Part shown: one piece after another, positions 28,288 through 36,876 of the stretch
Layout of the letters: every line of letters starts with the position of its first letter
Position numbering within the stretch: position 1 is the first letter of the stretch
NCBI GenBank assembly: GCA_002862945.1
Contig: PKCJ01000060.1
Span: 1-57,882, forward strand
Reading direction: 5' to 3'
DNA from: Opitutia bacterium
GTDB lineage: Bacteria; Verrucomicrobiota; Verrucomicrobiia; Opitutales; Coraliomargaritaceae
DNA: 57,882 nt
Notes under the pieces: generated by a model
Told to the model about the DNA's origin: nothing
Database searches by the model: none
Seen by the model: only the letters and a program-made list of their open reading frames with translations
Translations under genes and position numbers: made by a program

Positions 28288-29126
28288 ACATCACCGATTC
28301 ATTCACACGCATCCGCTTGATCGCAGGCACGACTTTCTTAGAGGCCGTGCGACAGAAGTTCTTCAACTCCTTGTTACTGATCTCAATCGCTCTAGTGGCT
28401 AGTTCAACATTTTTTCAGCAGTTCGATTTCGGCACAGGGGAGCTAAAATTTATCACTGATTTCGGTTTTGGAGCGCTCTTCTTCTTTGGTTCGATTCTTT
28501 CGATCACAGCGACTACGCAGCTTTTTTTTAATGAGATGGAAAACCGTACTGCGCTAACTATGCTGGCCAAGCCTGTCTATAAGTTAGAGTTCTTAACAGG
28601 GAAGTTCCTAGGTGCGCACTTATTGATGCTGTGCTTCACACTGGTCATTACCGTGGTGTTGAGCGGAATTTTATACTGGCGTGAAATGGTCTTGCTCGAA
28701 CGCCTCGGCAATGAGCTTTTATCGAATGGATCACTGATTCGCTATGGCGATGTTTTCCTCTTCGGTTTTCTGCAGTGGATGAAGTTTGGTATAATTGCAG
28801 CATTCGTACTATTTGTTGCGAGTTTCTCCAATACAAATCTCTACACAATTGTGGTCTCCTTTTTTATGCTGATTATTTGCCAACTTCAATACATCGCGCG
28901 CGACACCTACTCGGGTATGGAAGCTGGATGGGAACGTATTCTTGTCTTGGGACTTGGCCTAATTTTTCCGAATTTTCAGCTATTCAACATTGGCGATCAA
29001 CTCGTCTTTGATGTGGAAAAAGCGCCTGCAGTGAGCACTGTTTTCCAGATTACAGGCTACGGTGCATTCTATTCGATAGCCTTTGTTCTACTCGCCCAAG
29101 TGAATTTTCGCCGCCGAGAGATTTAG
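28284..29126 (+). CDS. ABC-2 type permease
   Basis: A 280-residue inner-membrane protein with about six hydrophobic segments (near residues 25-45, 55-75, 110-130, 165-185, 190-210 and 255-275), the layout of ABC-2 permeases. It begins with GTG overlapping the ATPase stop by four bases, so the two are made together and form one exporter. A long loop between membrane segments three and four (about 130-160) is charged. Nothing in the sequence reveals the substrate. Confidence 0.88.
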   Translation: MNITDSFTRIRLIAGTTFLEAVRQKFFNSLLLISIALVASSTFFQQFDFGTGELKFITDFGFGALFFFGSILSITATTQLFFNEMENRTALTMLAKPVYKLEFLTGKFLGAHLLMLCFTLVITVVLSGILYWREMVLLERLGNELLSNGSLIRYGDVFLFGFLQWMKFGIIAAFVLFVASFSNTNLYTIVVSFFMLIICQLQYIARDTYSGMEAGWERILVLGLGLIFPNFQLFNIGDQLVFDVEKAPAVSTVFQITGYGAFYSIAFVLLAQVNFRRREI

Positions 29127-29191
29127 GGAATGTGTATGATAAGGGTATCATTTGTTGTGGCCGTCACTCGTGAAGCCCACAGGAAACATAA

Positions 29192-30010
29192 ATGATCGTG
29201 AAGTTTCAGTTACATCCATTGCTCATAAGTTTAAGCCGAATCGTCTCGATTCTGCTACTATTGGTGTTGCTTGGTTTGCTAACACGCCCGATTGAAGCAC
29301 CTGCCTGGAAAGCGGTCAAAGCGGGCCAGTCTGAAATGAATCTTGAAGCGTTTGAGGGCGCATTAGGACAAGGCTTGATCATCGGTGTGCTCGGAGGATT
29401 TCGCGCAATTCTTGCGGATTTCCTATGGATAAGAACTAATATAATCTGGGAACGTAAAGACCGCGCAAAGCTTGACTCGATGGTTCGACTTGTGACGACG
29501 CTTGACCCTAGACCGGACTTTTTCTGGATCAATGGCAGTCGTATGATCGCATACGATGTACCCAATTGGCGGATACGGGAGGAGGGAGGTTATTCAGATG
29601 TTTCCGATGAGCGTCAGCAGGCGATTGATCTGGAACAATCTGCGCAAGCCTTTGATCTGATTGATCAAGCGCTCAATTTTCACCCCAACAATGCCAAGCT
29701 TTATTTGGAAAAAGCTCAGATTTATCTTAATCGCCTTAAAGACGATGCTAATGCGGCTAAGTGGTTTCTAAAAGCTTCGCAGCAAGAGGATGCGCCTTAT
29801 TTTGCGGGCCGCATACACGCAGAACTCCTACGTAAACAGGGGCTAGATGCAGAGGCTTACGATTTTCTGAAGAATCTGCATATTGAATTACCGAATATAC
29901 CCTCAGCCCAAAAAGGTATTATTCTAGAGCGTATTTTAAACTTGGAAAAAACACTAGAAATTCCCCCTCATGAACGCTTTATGCCGTCTAAGGAGCCCTT
30001 GGTTAACTAG
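29192..30010 (+). CDS. Membrane-anchored TPR-like protein downstream of the ABC-2 exporter
   Basis: A 272-residue protein with one N-terminal membrane helix (about residues 8-30), a glycine-rich hydrophobic stretch (about 56-74, LGQGLIIGVLGGFRAILADF), and helical repeats with TPR character (about 140-225: FHPNNAKLYLEKAQIYLNRL). I do not recognise a named family. Placement 66 bases after the permease on the same strand suggests an accessory subunit of the exporter, with the repeats on the far side of the inner membrane. That role is inference. Confidence 0.65.
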   Translation: MIVKFQLHPLLISLSRIVSILLLLVLLGLLTRPIEAPAWKAVKAGQSEMNLEAFEGALGQGLIIGVLGGFRAILADFLWIRTNIIWERKDRAKLDSMVRLVTTLDPRPDFFWINGSRMIAYDVPNWRIREEGGYSDVSDERQQAIDLEQSAQAFDLIDQALNFHPNNAKLYLEKAQIYLNRLKDDANAAKWFLKASQQEDAPYFAGRIHAELLRKQGLDAEAYDFLKNLHIELPNIPSAQKGIILERILNLEKTLEIPPHERFMPSKEPLVN

Positions 30011-30113
30011 CTTCCTTTATAATACATATGGCTGATTTAAACGAACAGAATGATTGTTTTGATCGCGCGGGGTCACGCGCCTTATCGGGTTTATCTTATT
30101 TGCTCTTAGAAAT

Positions 30114-30923
30114 ATGAACCGCCAAGCCAAAGCTCAACACGAGGCTCAGATGCGCCACCGTATCAATGCGGGGCGGGTGGCAGTTCGTGATCAAGTGGCA
30201 TTTTTCGGACGTCAGTTTGGTTGCGTTTCCTCAGAGTGGAAGGAAGACGATACTCGGGTGACTTTTGCCGACTTTGCGATTTCAGAAAAAATCTTTGCTG
30301 AATTACGTCAGAACTTCCCACAGGATGATTATTGTAGCGAAGAGGCCAGTCCACTGGACGAGACGCAAGCATTGGAAGCGCGCTTCGCATGGGTGATCGA
30401 TCCGATTGATGGAACGAACAATTATGCTCTGGCTTGTTCTTTTTGCGCGATCTCGCTCGCACTCTTATTTGATGGAGTGCCAGTTTATGGATTTATTTAC
30501 GACCACAGCACAAAGGATTTGCTAGAGGGGGGAGTGGGCTATGGTTTATTTAGAAACCAGAAGAAAATTGATCGCGATGCGACTGTGGTCGATGCGCAGA
30601 CGATGGTCGGCTTGCACTTTCCGATGTCGTCCAAGCAGTTAGAAAAATTGGCGCCTCTCCTGTCTAAATATCGAGTGCGCTGTATCGGTAGTGGCGCGCT
30701 GATGGCAGCTTACGTGGCAACGGGTTATTTGACTGGCGTGATCGACTATCGTGTAAAAGTCTGGGACATCGCGGCGGCTTATGCGTTGTGCGCATCGGTT
30801 GGCCTGAAATGGGTATTTATTGAAAATTCACCTTTTCCTTTAAAGAAATTTCACCCACAGATGAATTTTTCACCTTATCATGCAGGTGCCGAGTCATTTT
30901 TCGATGAGTTGAGACGTCTTTAG
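30114..30923 (+). CDS. Inositol monophosphatase-family phosphatase
   Basis: A 269-residue Mg-dependent phosphatase of the IMPase fold, which includes inositol-1-phosphatase, histidinol-phosphatase and 3',5'-bisphosphate nucleotidase activities. Metal ligands are visible: Glu76-Glu77 in CSEEAS, Asp96 and Asp99 in VIDPIDGTNN, and the C-terminal Asp in KVWDIAAAYAL. The W-D-I-A-A block and short length favour IMPase or histidinol-phosphatase over CysQ, but substrate is open. It is 103 bases from the upstream gene, so operon membership is uncertain. Confidence 0.88.
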   Translation: MNRQAKAQHEAQMRHRINAGRVAVRDQVAFFGRQFGCVSSEWKEDDTRVTFADFAISEKIFAELRQNFPQDDYCSEEASPLDETQALEARFAWVIDPIDGTNNYALACSFCAISLALLFDGVPVYGFIYDHSTKDLLEGGVGYGLFRNQKKIDRDATVVDAQTMVGLHFPMSSKQLEKLAPLLSKYRVRCIGSGALMAAYVATGYLTGVIDYRVKVWDIAAAYALCASVGLKWVFIENSPFPLKKFHPQMNFSPYHAGAESFFDELRRL

Positions 30924-30991
30924 AGAGTGAGCTTGTTAGCGGCAATGAAGCCGTCCATTTGATAGGGGCATGAGTAAGCTCCTACCTACAA

Positions 30992-31008
30992 CCTAGCCGC
31001 AGGCTAGG
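30992..31008. terminator. Short hairpin between convergent genes
   Basis: CCTAGCC (30992-30998), GCA loop, GGCTAGG (31002-31008): a perfect 7-bp stem with a three-base loop, in the gap between the IMPase-family gene and the convergent pyrophosphatase gene. A short T-run (ATTTTC) follows about 7 bases later on the plus strand. Probable terminator of modest strength. Confidence 0.45.
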
Positions 31009-31020
31009 AAAGAAATTTTC

Positions 31021-32688
31021 CTAGACCACCCCCATCGTTTTAAGTAGCGACGAGATGTAGGGGATTAACTGCTTCTTGCGACTGACTATACCGGAGAGCT
31101 CGTAGATGTTGCTCTGCCCGCGTTGTGGGTAGTTGATCGAGGCCTTTAATTCATCGTTACCCGCAACGACGAGCAGGGAATCATGCGAATTAATATCGGT
31201 GACGAGTAGAAAGCTAAAGAATAACTGTTCCTTTATACGGTAGGCTTTCAGGGCTTTACCGAGCGCGTCTTCGTTTTCCCAGAACTTGTCGAAACCGAGT
31301 TCTTCGATCTGCGAGACGGAAAAGCGCAGCTCGCCCTCGTCGTAGATTTTACAATCTGAGCTGATGACATCCTCAGGCTTGCTGTTGATGACAACTGACC
31401 CGGCAGTGAACATAATGTCTGCGAGTGCTTTCGGCTCAATTCCGGCTATGGGCGAGAGCCAATCGAGCAGCTCACCTTCGAGCGGCGTTGCAGTTGGGCT
31501 ATTGAGTAGTAAAGTGTCGGAGATGATACCAGCCATCATTATGCCGGCGATATTTGCTTCGGGTGTCAGTTTATGAGTTTTAAATAGATCGGCTACAATC
31601 GAGCAGGTCGAGCCGACGGGCCGATTGATAAAGAGAATCGGTTGCTCGGTCGGAATGTTGCCGAGTCGGTGGTGATCAAGAATCTCGGTAATCTGCACTT
31701 CGCTGGCACCGTTGACGGCTTGGCCGAGTTCGTTGTGGTCGACTAGTGCGATCCGGGTGCGGCTAGGGCGAAGGATATCGCTTTTGGAGAAGACACCGAT
31801 TAATTGTTTCTCGTCGTTGACAACGAGATAGAGCGGATCGTTGCTATTGGCTATCCGACGCTTGACCGAGGAGATGTGGTCTTCGGCGCTGAAGCAACTG
31901 ACTTTCGTGTCGAACAGACCATCAATGTGAGTTGCTGTGCGGATGATCCACGAGGTTGTAGCCGAGTCGTAGGGGCTGACGATGAGTGAGACATTGCTCT
32001 CGCAAGCTCGTTCGACCACTTCTGCATCCACTTTGAGTGCGCCTGTGATGACGAGAAGTCTGACGCCGAGCTCGAGGCAGCGCTCTTGGATGTCCCTGCG
32101 GTCGCCGACAACGATGATGCTACGATCAGAAGGGAGTTCGTTTTCATTGTGGTGACCGCCAAAAGAACGAATATCCATCGCTCCGATACGGACGAAGAGC
32201 TCTTCGATTTCGTCGACATTTTCTGCATTGAGCACCCTGGCATTGAGAGAGTCGATAATGGATTGCACGCAGGTTTTGACCCGACGCAAGGCGCGTGACT
32301 CGTTCGGCTTCGGGATGAAAAATTCGCCGAGTTGGAAGATCGAGACCAAGCCTTCGATCTGTCCAGCTTCGTCAACCACTGGGAGGGCGCGAACATCGTA
32401 TTGGTCGATTAATTCAAGCGCGCCCGCGCAGGTGTTCTTTTTAGTCACGGTGCGCAACTTAGTTTGCATGATATTACCCACGCGTGGGGTCACATCGCCA
32501 ATGAAGCGGGGTAATGGTGTCTTAAAGCGCTCTAGAATCGCATCAATACGGGCATTGGAGTTGCCGCAACGCGCCGCCACGTATTCAGTTTGCCCAATGG
32601 CATGCTTATAAGCTTCGTAGGCTAGTGCGGAACAAATGGCGTCGGCATCGGGGTTTTTGTGGCCAAAAATGTAGATAGGTTCGGGCAT
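31021..32688 (-). CDS. ppaC: Family II inorganic pyrophosphatase with CBS and DRTGG regulatory domains
   Basis: Mn/Co-dependent cytoplasmic pyrophosphatase of the DHH superfamily, 555 residues. The N-terminal FGHKNPDADAICSA carries metal-binding Asp residues; ALVDHNE and the LDHHRLGN motif come much later, near residues 315-345. Between them lie a CBS domain (about 70-120), a DRTGG-like region (about 150-240) and a second CBS domain (about 245-305), the order described for CBS-pyrophosphatases. In that group the CBS pair binds adenine nucleotides, inhibiting or activating the enzyme, and DRTGG versions respond to diadenosine polyphosphates. The DHHA2 domain ends the protein. Confidence 0.93.
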   Translation of the reverse strand: MPEPIYIFGHKNPDADAICSALAYEAYKHAIGQTEYVAARCGNSNARIDAILERFKTPLPRFIGDVTPRVGNIMQTKLRTVTKKNTCAGALELIDQYDVRALPVVDEAGQIEGLVSIFQLGEFFIPKPNESRALRRVKTCVQSIIDSLNARVLNAENVDEIEELFVRIGAMDIRSFGGHHNENELPSDRSIIVVGDRRDIQERCLELGVRLLVITGALKVDAEVVERACESNVSLIVSPYDSATTSWIIRTATHIDGLFDTKVSCFSAEDHISSVKRRIANSNDPLYLVVNDEKQLIGVFSKSDILRPSRTRIALVDHNELGQAVNGASEVQITEILDHHRLGNIPTEQPILFINRPVGSTCSIVADLFKTHKLTPEANIAGIMMAGIISDTLLLNSPTATPLEGELLDWLSPIAGIEPKALADIMFTAGSVVINSKPEDVISSDCKIYDEGELRFSVSQIEELGFDKFWENEDALGKALKAYRIKEQLFFSFLLVTDINSHDSLLVVAGNDELKASINYPQRGQSNIYELSGIVSRKKQLIPYISSLLKTMGVV

Positions 32689-32891
32689 AATGAATGTTTA
32701 GTTTTGCAATTATCTCTATATTAGTTAATTCTGAAACTTCAATGATAAACAAAGAAAACTCCAACCAAGTTAGAATTTTAGTAATTTTAAAGGTGATTCG
32801 TTTTGCTGAATTAGCAGTGGGCCTAACAAGGGTAACTTATTTGTTGCTGCTTAGACCAATATCAAACCTTCAGATACAACCAGTTAAAGAA

Positions 32892-32919
32892 AAAGCCAGC
32901 TTCCTGCGAAGCTGGCTTT
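32892..32919 (-). terminator. Rho-independent terminator after the pseudopilin gene
   Basis: AAAGCCAGCTTC (32892-32903) and GAAGCTGGCTTT (32908-32919) form a perfect 12-bp stem with a CTGC loop. On the minus strand it is followed by TTTCTTTAAC. It lies 26 bases past the pseudopilin stop and isolates that gene. Confidence 0.88.
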
Positions 32920-32944
32920 CAATATGCAAAAAAATTAAGATGCT

Positions 32945-33661
32945 TTATTGGCGGCTGAATGTCGGCGCTTTCATAATGTTTGCTAATTCGTGTACGTCTT
33001 GGATGTTAACTGTTTGTCGGCCAGTTGTTGGGTCGACTAGTTGACCATCCTCTTCGCCCAATTCTTGGTAGAAGGATACGTGGCCGTCTAAGTAAGTGAT
33101 GTGGCCACCTAAGCCCCAGGGCGAATCCTTACCCCATGTGCCAGAGCTTGTGAGCGCACGTGTCCAAAGAAGTGGTGTGGTCGATGTCGGAGCATTACCA
33201 CTAATGCCAATGGCGAAGTCATATCCGACAGGTACATCAGCGGTCCATTCTTGGGAAGTTTGGAATGCGTTATCGTTATCACGGTAACCGACAATTGCTG
33301 GAAGAAGTGCTGTGTAAGCTGCGACCGCAGGGTCGGAACCTATGATCCAGATTGATGCATCAGTGAGGTCGGACTGCTTTGCCAAGAATTGGGCAACGCC
33401 AGCAACATCTGAAAAGCTGACATCGTCGTCGGCGGTCATTTTTGCTTCGGTCAATGTGCGTACGCGGCCGCCAGATGTGGAGTAAGTTGCATAGGATACT
33501 GCGATCGAACGCATGTTCGAAGAAGATTTAGATTTATTAGCAACCTCTCGAACCTTACCGACTGCAGGAATGAGGATAGCAGCTAAAATGCCGATAATCG
33601 CAATAACAGTGAGGAGTTCAATTAGAGTGAAGCCAGAACGTGGGGTGGTTTTATTTTTCAT
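32945..33661 (-). CDS. Type II secretion/type IV pilin-like pseudopilin
   Basis: A 238-residue protein with a class III signal: short basic leader, then SGFTLIELLTVIAIIGILAA with prepilin-peptidase cleavage after Gly and Glu at mature position 5. The rest is a soluble head whose C-terminal part has a G-H-(5)-D-G segment (GGHITYLDGHVSFY), like the H-X9-DG families abundant in Planctomycetota and Verrucomicrobiota. No pilus or secretion assembly gene is adjacent. It has its own promoter and a strong terminator, so it is a monocistronic unit, perhaps a surface or secretion-related protein. Confidence 0.85.
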   Translation of the reverse strand: MKNKTTPRSGFTLIELLTVIAIIGILAAILIPAVGKVREVANKSKSSSNMRSIAVSYATYSTSGGRVRTLTEAKMTADDDVSFSDVAGVAQFLAKQSDLTDASIWIIGSDPAVAAYTALLPAIVGYRDNDNAFQTSQEWTADVPVGYDFAIGISGNAPTSTTPLLWTRALTSSGTWGKDSPWGLGGHITYLDGHVSFYQELGEEDGQLVDPTTGRQTVNIQDVHELANIMKAPTFSRQ

Positions 33662-33729
33662 GTTAAAAAACTTTAGTTTTTAGAGGATTAAGATTCTTCA
33701 ATAACAACTCTTTTTAATGAGAACTTTAA

Positions 33730-33758
33730 ATAATAGGCATTTGTCAGTTCAAGTCCAA
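33730..33758 (-). promoter_or_regulatory. Candidate sigma70 promoter for the pseudopilin gene
   Basis: On the minus strand TTGGAC (forward 33753-33758) and TATTAT (forward 33730-33735) are separated by 17 bases, close to consensus, giving a start near 33723 and a leader of about 60 bases. Confidence 0.5.
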
Positions 33759-33772
33759 TCATTTTTTGCGAG

Positions 33773-33795
33773 ATCTCGGATTTCTAATCTCGGAT
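33773..33795. repeat. Direct repeat upstream of the nuo operon
   Basis: ATCTCGGAT occurs at 33773-33781 and again at 33787-33795, separated by TTCTA. The 14-base period and the location between the pseudopilin promoter and nuoB, about 90 bases before the nuoB ATG, suggest a regulator binding site. No known operator is recognised and no nuo promoter could be assigned confidently. Confidence 0.4.
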
Positions 33796-33882
33796 AAAAT
33801 CAAATTGTAGCTTGCATGAAATAGGGGGCAAAGTAAGTTGCGTGAGATTTGAGGAGTTGCCAGCTCCAACTATCATTTTAAC

Positions 33883-34443
33883 ATGCAAAATACAAACGTA
33901 GCTTACGATAGCAAAGTGGAGGGTGAAATTATTGTCACTCAAGCGGATGCTGTCATTAATTGGATTCGTAAGCACTCTGTCTGGCCGATGCCGATGGGTC
34001 TTGCATGCTGTGCCATCGAACTGATGGCGGTGGGAGCTTCGCGCTTTGACATTTCCCGTTTCGGTATGGAAGTGATGCGTTTCTCGCCTCGTCAGGCCGA
34101 TTGCATGATCGTATCGGGCACAGTGACCTATAAAATGGCTGAGGTCATACGTCGTATCTATGAGCAGATGGCGGAGCCTAAATGGGTCGTCGCTATGGGT
34201 GCATGTGCCAGCACGGGCGGTATGTATCGCTCTTATGCTACTTTACAGGGGGTAGATCGTATTATCCCCGTTGATGTTTATGTCAGTGGTTGCCCTCCTC
34301 GTCCGGAGGCATTGCTGGATGCGATGATTAAATTGCAGGACAAGATTGGCCGGGAACGTTCGGTCAAGAATTTGACCGAACGAAATGCCAAGCCCACGAA
34401 AGAGGGCAGCCTCGCCTTGGCTGGAGCAGGAAAGGAAAGCTAA
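33883..34443 (+). CDS. nuoB: NADH-quinone oxidoreductase subunit B
   Basis: Peripheral-arm subunit that carries the N2 [4Fe-4S] cluster, the last electron carrier before quinone. The 186-residue protein has the cluster ligands Cys42-Cys43 in [10 protein letters not shown], Cys108 in MGACAST and Cys137 in SGCPPRP. It is the first gene of the operon here; nuoA, normally just upstream, is missing and the 221 bases before it hold no such gene. The C-terminal ~35 residues are a polar extension. Confidence 0.96.
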   Translation: MQNTNVAYDSKVEGEIIVTQADAVINWIRKHSVWPMPMGLACCAIELMAVGASRFDISRFGMEVMRFSPRQADCMIVSGTVTYKMAEVIRRIYEQMAEPKWVVAMGACASTGGMYRSYATLQGVDRIIPVDVYVSGCPPRPEALLDAMIKLQDKIGRERSVKNLTERNAKPTKEGSLALAGAGKES

Positions 34444-34446
34444 ACC

Positions 34447-35061
34447 ATGGTCGAGAGCGAGTTTGCTCAATTGAAAGAGCGTTTTGATTATTTGTCGGCG
34501 CGCCAATCTGTCGACCATTCGGCTGTGGACTGTCCTGCGGATAAGCTCGTTGAGTTTTGTACTGTTCTGCGTGACAGCTTGGGCTTCGACCTATTGGTCG
34601 ATGTCACTGCGGTGGACTGGGATGCGCAAAGCCCACGTTTCACTGGAATTTATCACTTGCTCTCGACCACCAAGCACGAGTATTTGCGTATCGCTGCGGA
34701 TTGCGAAGACGACATTAAGCCAAGTCTGCCTTCGCTCTGTGGGGTCTTCGCGGCGGCTAATTGGCATGAGCGTGAGACTTACGATCTGATGGGTATTTAT
34801 TACGATGGGCATCCTGATCTGCGCCGCATCTTAATGTGGGACGAATATCCCTACCACCCTTTGCGTAAGGACTTCCCACTTGCTGGAATCGAAGTGCCGC
34901 TACCAGCGGACGATGTGGCTGAAGCGACAGGCGTGGCCGTCTCACCTGCGCCCATGATGGGTGGCCCCTTCGTCTCATCTGCCGATGGCCCCATGAGTCA
35001 AACAGAGCCAAGCGCTCGGGACGAGAGCTGGACAGAGCAAGAGGAGAAACCAACGGAGTAA
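34447..35061 (+). CDS. nuoC: NADH-quinone oxidoreductase subunit C
   Basis: The 30-kDa-type subunit of the complex I connecting arm. The 204-residue sequence has the family core HLLSTTKHEYLRIA and the signature W-H-E-R-E-T-Y-D-L-M-G, followed by LRRILMWDEYPYHPLRKDFP. The last ~50 residues are a polar, Pro/Ser/Glu-rich extension with APMMGGPFV, seen in NuoC of several non-proteobacterial phyla. It is not fused to NuoD. A good ribosome-binding sequence (GGAAAGGAAAG) precedes it at the end of nuoB. Confidence 0.94.
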   Translation: MVESEFAQLKERFDYLSARQSVDHSAVDCPADKLVEFCTVLRDSLGFDLLVDVTAVDWDAQSPRFTGIYHLLSTTKHEYLRIAADCEDDIKPSLPSLCGVFAAANWHERETYDLMGIYYDGHPDLRRILMWDEYPYHPLRKDFPLAGIEVPLPADDVAEATGVAVSPAPMMGGPFVSSADGPMSQTEPSARDESWTEQEEKPTE

Positions 35062-35071
35062 TTTTTTAGAT

Positions 35072-36313
35072 ATGGCGACGACCACAAAAGAAATTTCGAT
35101 CGGTGATCTCGGTGCTCGCAGCAGTGCGCATGAGAGCGAACTTCAAGGTGAGACTATGGCGCTCAACGTCGGGCCTTCGCACCCAACGACACATGGTGTA
35201 CTTCGACTTAAGATGCAACTCGATGGCGATGTCGTCAAAAGCTGTGACCCCGTGCTCGGCTATCTCCATCGTGGAGATGAAAAGATCGCCGAGAACATGA
35301 CTTACAATCAATTCGTGCCGTACACGGATCGACTGGACTACCTGGCTCCGCTAGCAAACAACGTCGCCTATGCGATGGCCGTTGAAAAACTCGCCAAATT
35401 GGAGGTGCCTGAGCGTTGTGAGGCGATCCGTGTGCTCTGCTGTGAACTGGCGCGGGTTTCCTCGCACCTACTCGGCGTCGGCGTTTACGGTATGGATGCG
35501 GGCGCATGGACAGTCTTCATGTATACTTTTACGGAGCGTGAAAAACTCTACACGCTTTTTGAGGAACTAACTGGTGCGCGTTTCACTACAAGTTATACGC
35601 GTATTGGTGGTGTCGCGCGTGACATCCCAGACGGCTGGCTCGGCCGAGTGCTTGAGTTCTGTAAGGGCGTTCTGCCTGTGCTTGATCAAGTCGACAAACT
35701 GCTGACGCGTAACCGCATCTTTATGGATCGCACTGTCGGCATCGGTGCGATCTCGAAAGAGGACGCCATTACTTACGGTTTGACGGGGCCTAATCTTCGG
35801 GCCAGTGGCATTGATCTCGATCTGCGTAAGGACAAGCCCTACCTTGGTTATGAGAAGTTCGATTTTGAAGTGCCCGTCGGCACCACTGGTGACTGTTACG
35901 ACCGTTACCTTATGCGTGCTGAAGAGATTCGCCAGAGCGTCAATATTATCCGACAGTGTATCGATCAATTCCCGGAGGGTAGCTATTATGCTGAGGATGC
36001 GAAGAAGATCTTCGCTCCGCAAAAAGCCAAAGTGCTCACTAGTATGGAAGAGTTGATCCAAAACTTCATGATCGTGACTGAGGGACCACAAATTCCCGCT
36101 GGAGAGGTCTACTTCGAAGCGGAGAATCCCAAGGGTGCCCTAGGCTTCTTTATTGTATCTAAGGGTGGCGGTGTTCCTTACCGCCTAAAGATTCGAGGTC
36201 CGTCTTTCTGTAACCTAAGTATTCTTAATAAACTAATCCCTGGGCACTATCTGACTGACATTACTGTGATCCTTGGTTCGCTCGACTTTGTGATGGGAGA
36301 ATGTGACAGATAG
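35072..36313 (+). CDS. nuoD: NADH-quinone oxidoreductase subunit D
   Basis: The 49-kDa-type subunit that shapes the quinone-binding cavity with NuoB; descended from NiFe-hydrogenase large subunits. At 413 residues it has the expected length. Signatures include NVGPSHPTTHGVLRL, GYLHRGDEKIAENMTYNQ with the quinone-pocket histidine region, DRLDYLAPLANN, and the C-terminal DFVMGECDR ending. It follows nuoC by 10 bases. Confidence 0.96.
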   Translation: MATTTKEISIGDLGARSSAHESELQGETMALNVGPSHPTTHGVLRLKMQLDGDVVKSCDPVLGYLHRGDEKIAENMTYNQFVPYTDRLDYLAPLANNVAYAMAVEKLAKLEVPERCEAIRVLCCELARVSSHLLGVGVYGMDAGAWTVFMYTFTEREKLYTLFEELTGARFTTSYTRIGGVARDIPDGWLGRVLEFCKGVLPVLDQVDKLLTRNRIFMDRTVGIGAISKEDAITYGLTGPNLRASGIDLDLRKDKPYLGYEKFDFEVPVGTTGDCYDRYLMRAEEIRQSVNIIRQCIDQFPEGSYYAEDAKKIFAPQKAKVLTSMEELIQNFMIVTEGPQIPAGEVYFEAENPKGALGFFIVSKGGGVPYRLKIRGPSFCNLSILNKLIPGHYLTDITVILGSLDFVMGECDR

Positions 36314-36347
36314 AAAAGTTTACGTACTGAGAATTTGAAACTCTGAA

Positions 36348-36842
36348 ATGATTAGTTTAAAAGCAGAAACAATCGAGAAGATCGACAAGCTCGTGCCTCG
36401 CTACCCGACCGTTCGAAGTGCCGCACTGCCGCTTTGCCATTTAGTGCAAGAAGATCTCGGTTACCTTTCACGCGAGTCAATTGAATGGATCGCAGAGCGA
36501 CTTGAGCTTCAGCCAATTAACATTCAAGAGCTGGTTACTTTCTACCCTATGCTCCGGACCGAGCCTACTGGCGAGTATCATGTTCGTGTTTGCAGGACGC
36601 TACCATGCGCCCTGGCGGGGGCTTATCAAACTTGCAGAAGCTTCGAAAAAGAGTTTGACTGTAAAGTCGGCCACACTAGCGAAGACGGCTTAGTCACACT
36701 AGGATTTGTCGAGTGTCACGCCGACTGTGGCAAAGGCCCTGTCGTTATGGTGGGCGAAGACGAATATACTGATATCAATCCTAAAAAAGCCGTCGAAATG
36801 GCTGCCAAAATGAAGAGTGGTGAACTCTCCAAAGGGCTTTAA
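36348..36842 (+). CDS. nuoE: NADH-quinone oxidoreductase subunit E
   Basis: The 24-kDa-type subunit with the N1a [2Fe-2S] cluster in a thioredoxin-like fold. The 164-residue protein keeps the four ligands Cys82, Cys87, Cys123 and Cys127 (VCRTLPC and VECHADC) and the N-terminal helical domain ending in ELVTFYPML. It forms the NADH-dehydrogenase module with NuoF and NuoG, encoded next. Confidence 0.95.
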   Translation: MISLKAETIEKIDKLVPRYPTVRSAALPLCHLVQEDLGYLSRESIEWIAERLELQPINIQELVTFYPMLRTEPTGEYHVRVCRTLPCALAGAYQTCRSFEKEFDCKVGHTSEDGLVTLGFVECHADCGKGPVVMVGEDEYTDINPKKAVEMAAKMKSGELSKGL

Positions 36843-36876
36843 AACACCCGCAACTATAAATCTCTAATTTCCCAAT

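Noticed and set aside
32694-33044. Plus-strand frame of 116 codons over the ppaC/pseudopilin gap
   Set aside because: It runs through the pseudopilin terminator and into the antisense of the pseudopilin gene; composition is not protein-like and it starts inside a likely promoter region.
35567-36091. 174-codon minus-strand frame inside nuoD
   Set aside because: Entirely antisense to a well-conserved nuoD coding region; explained by codon bias on the plus strand.
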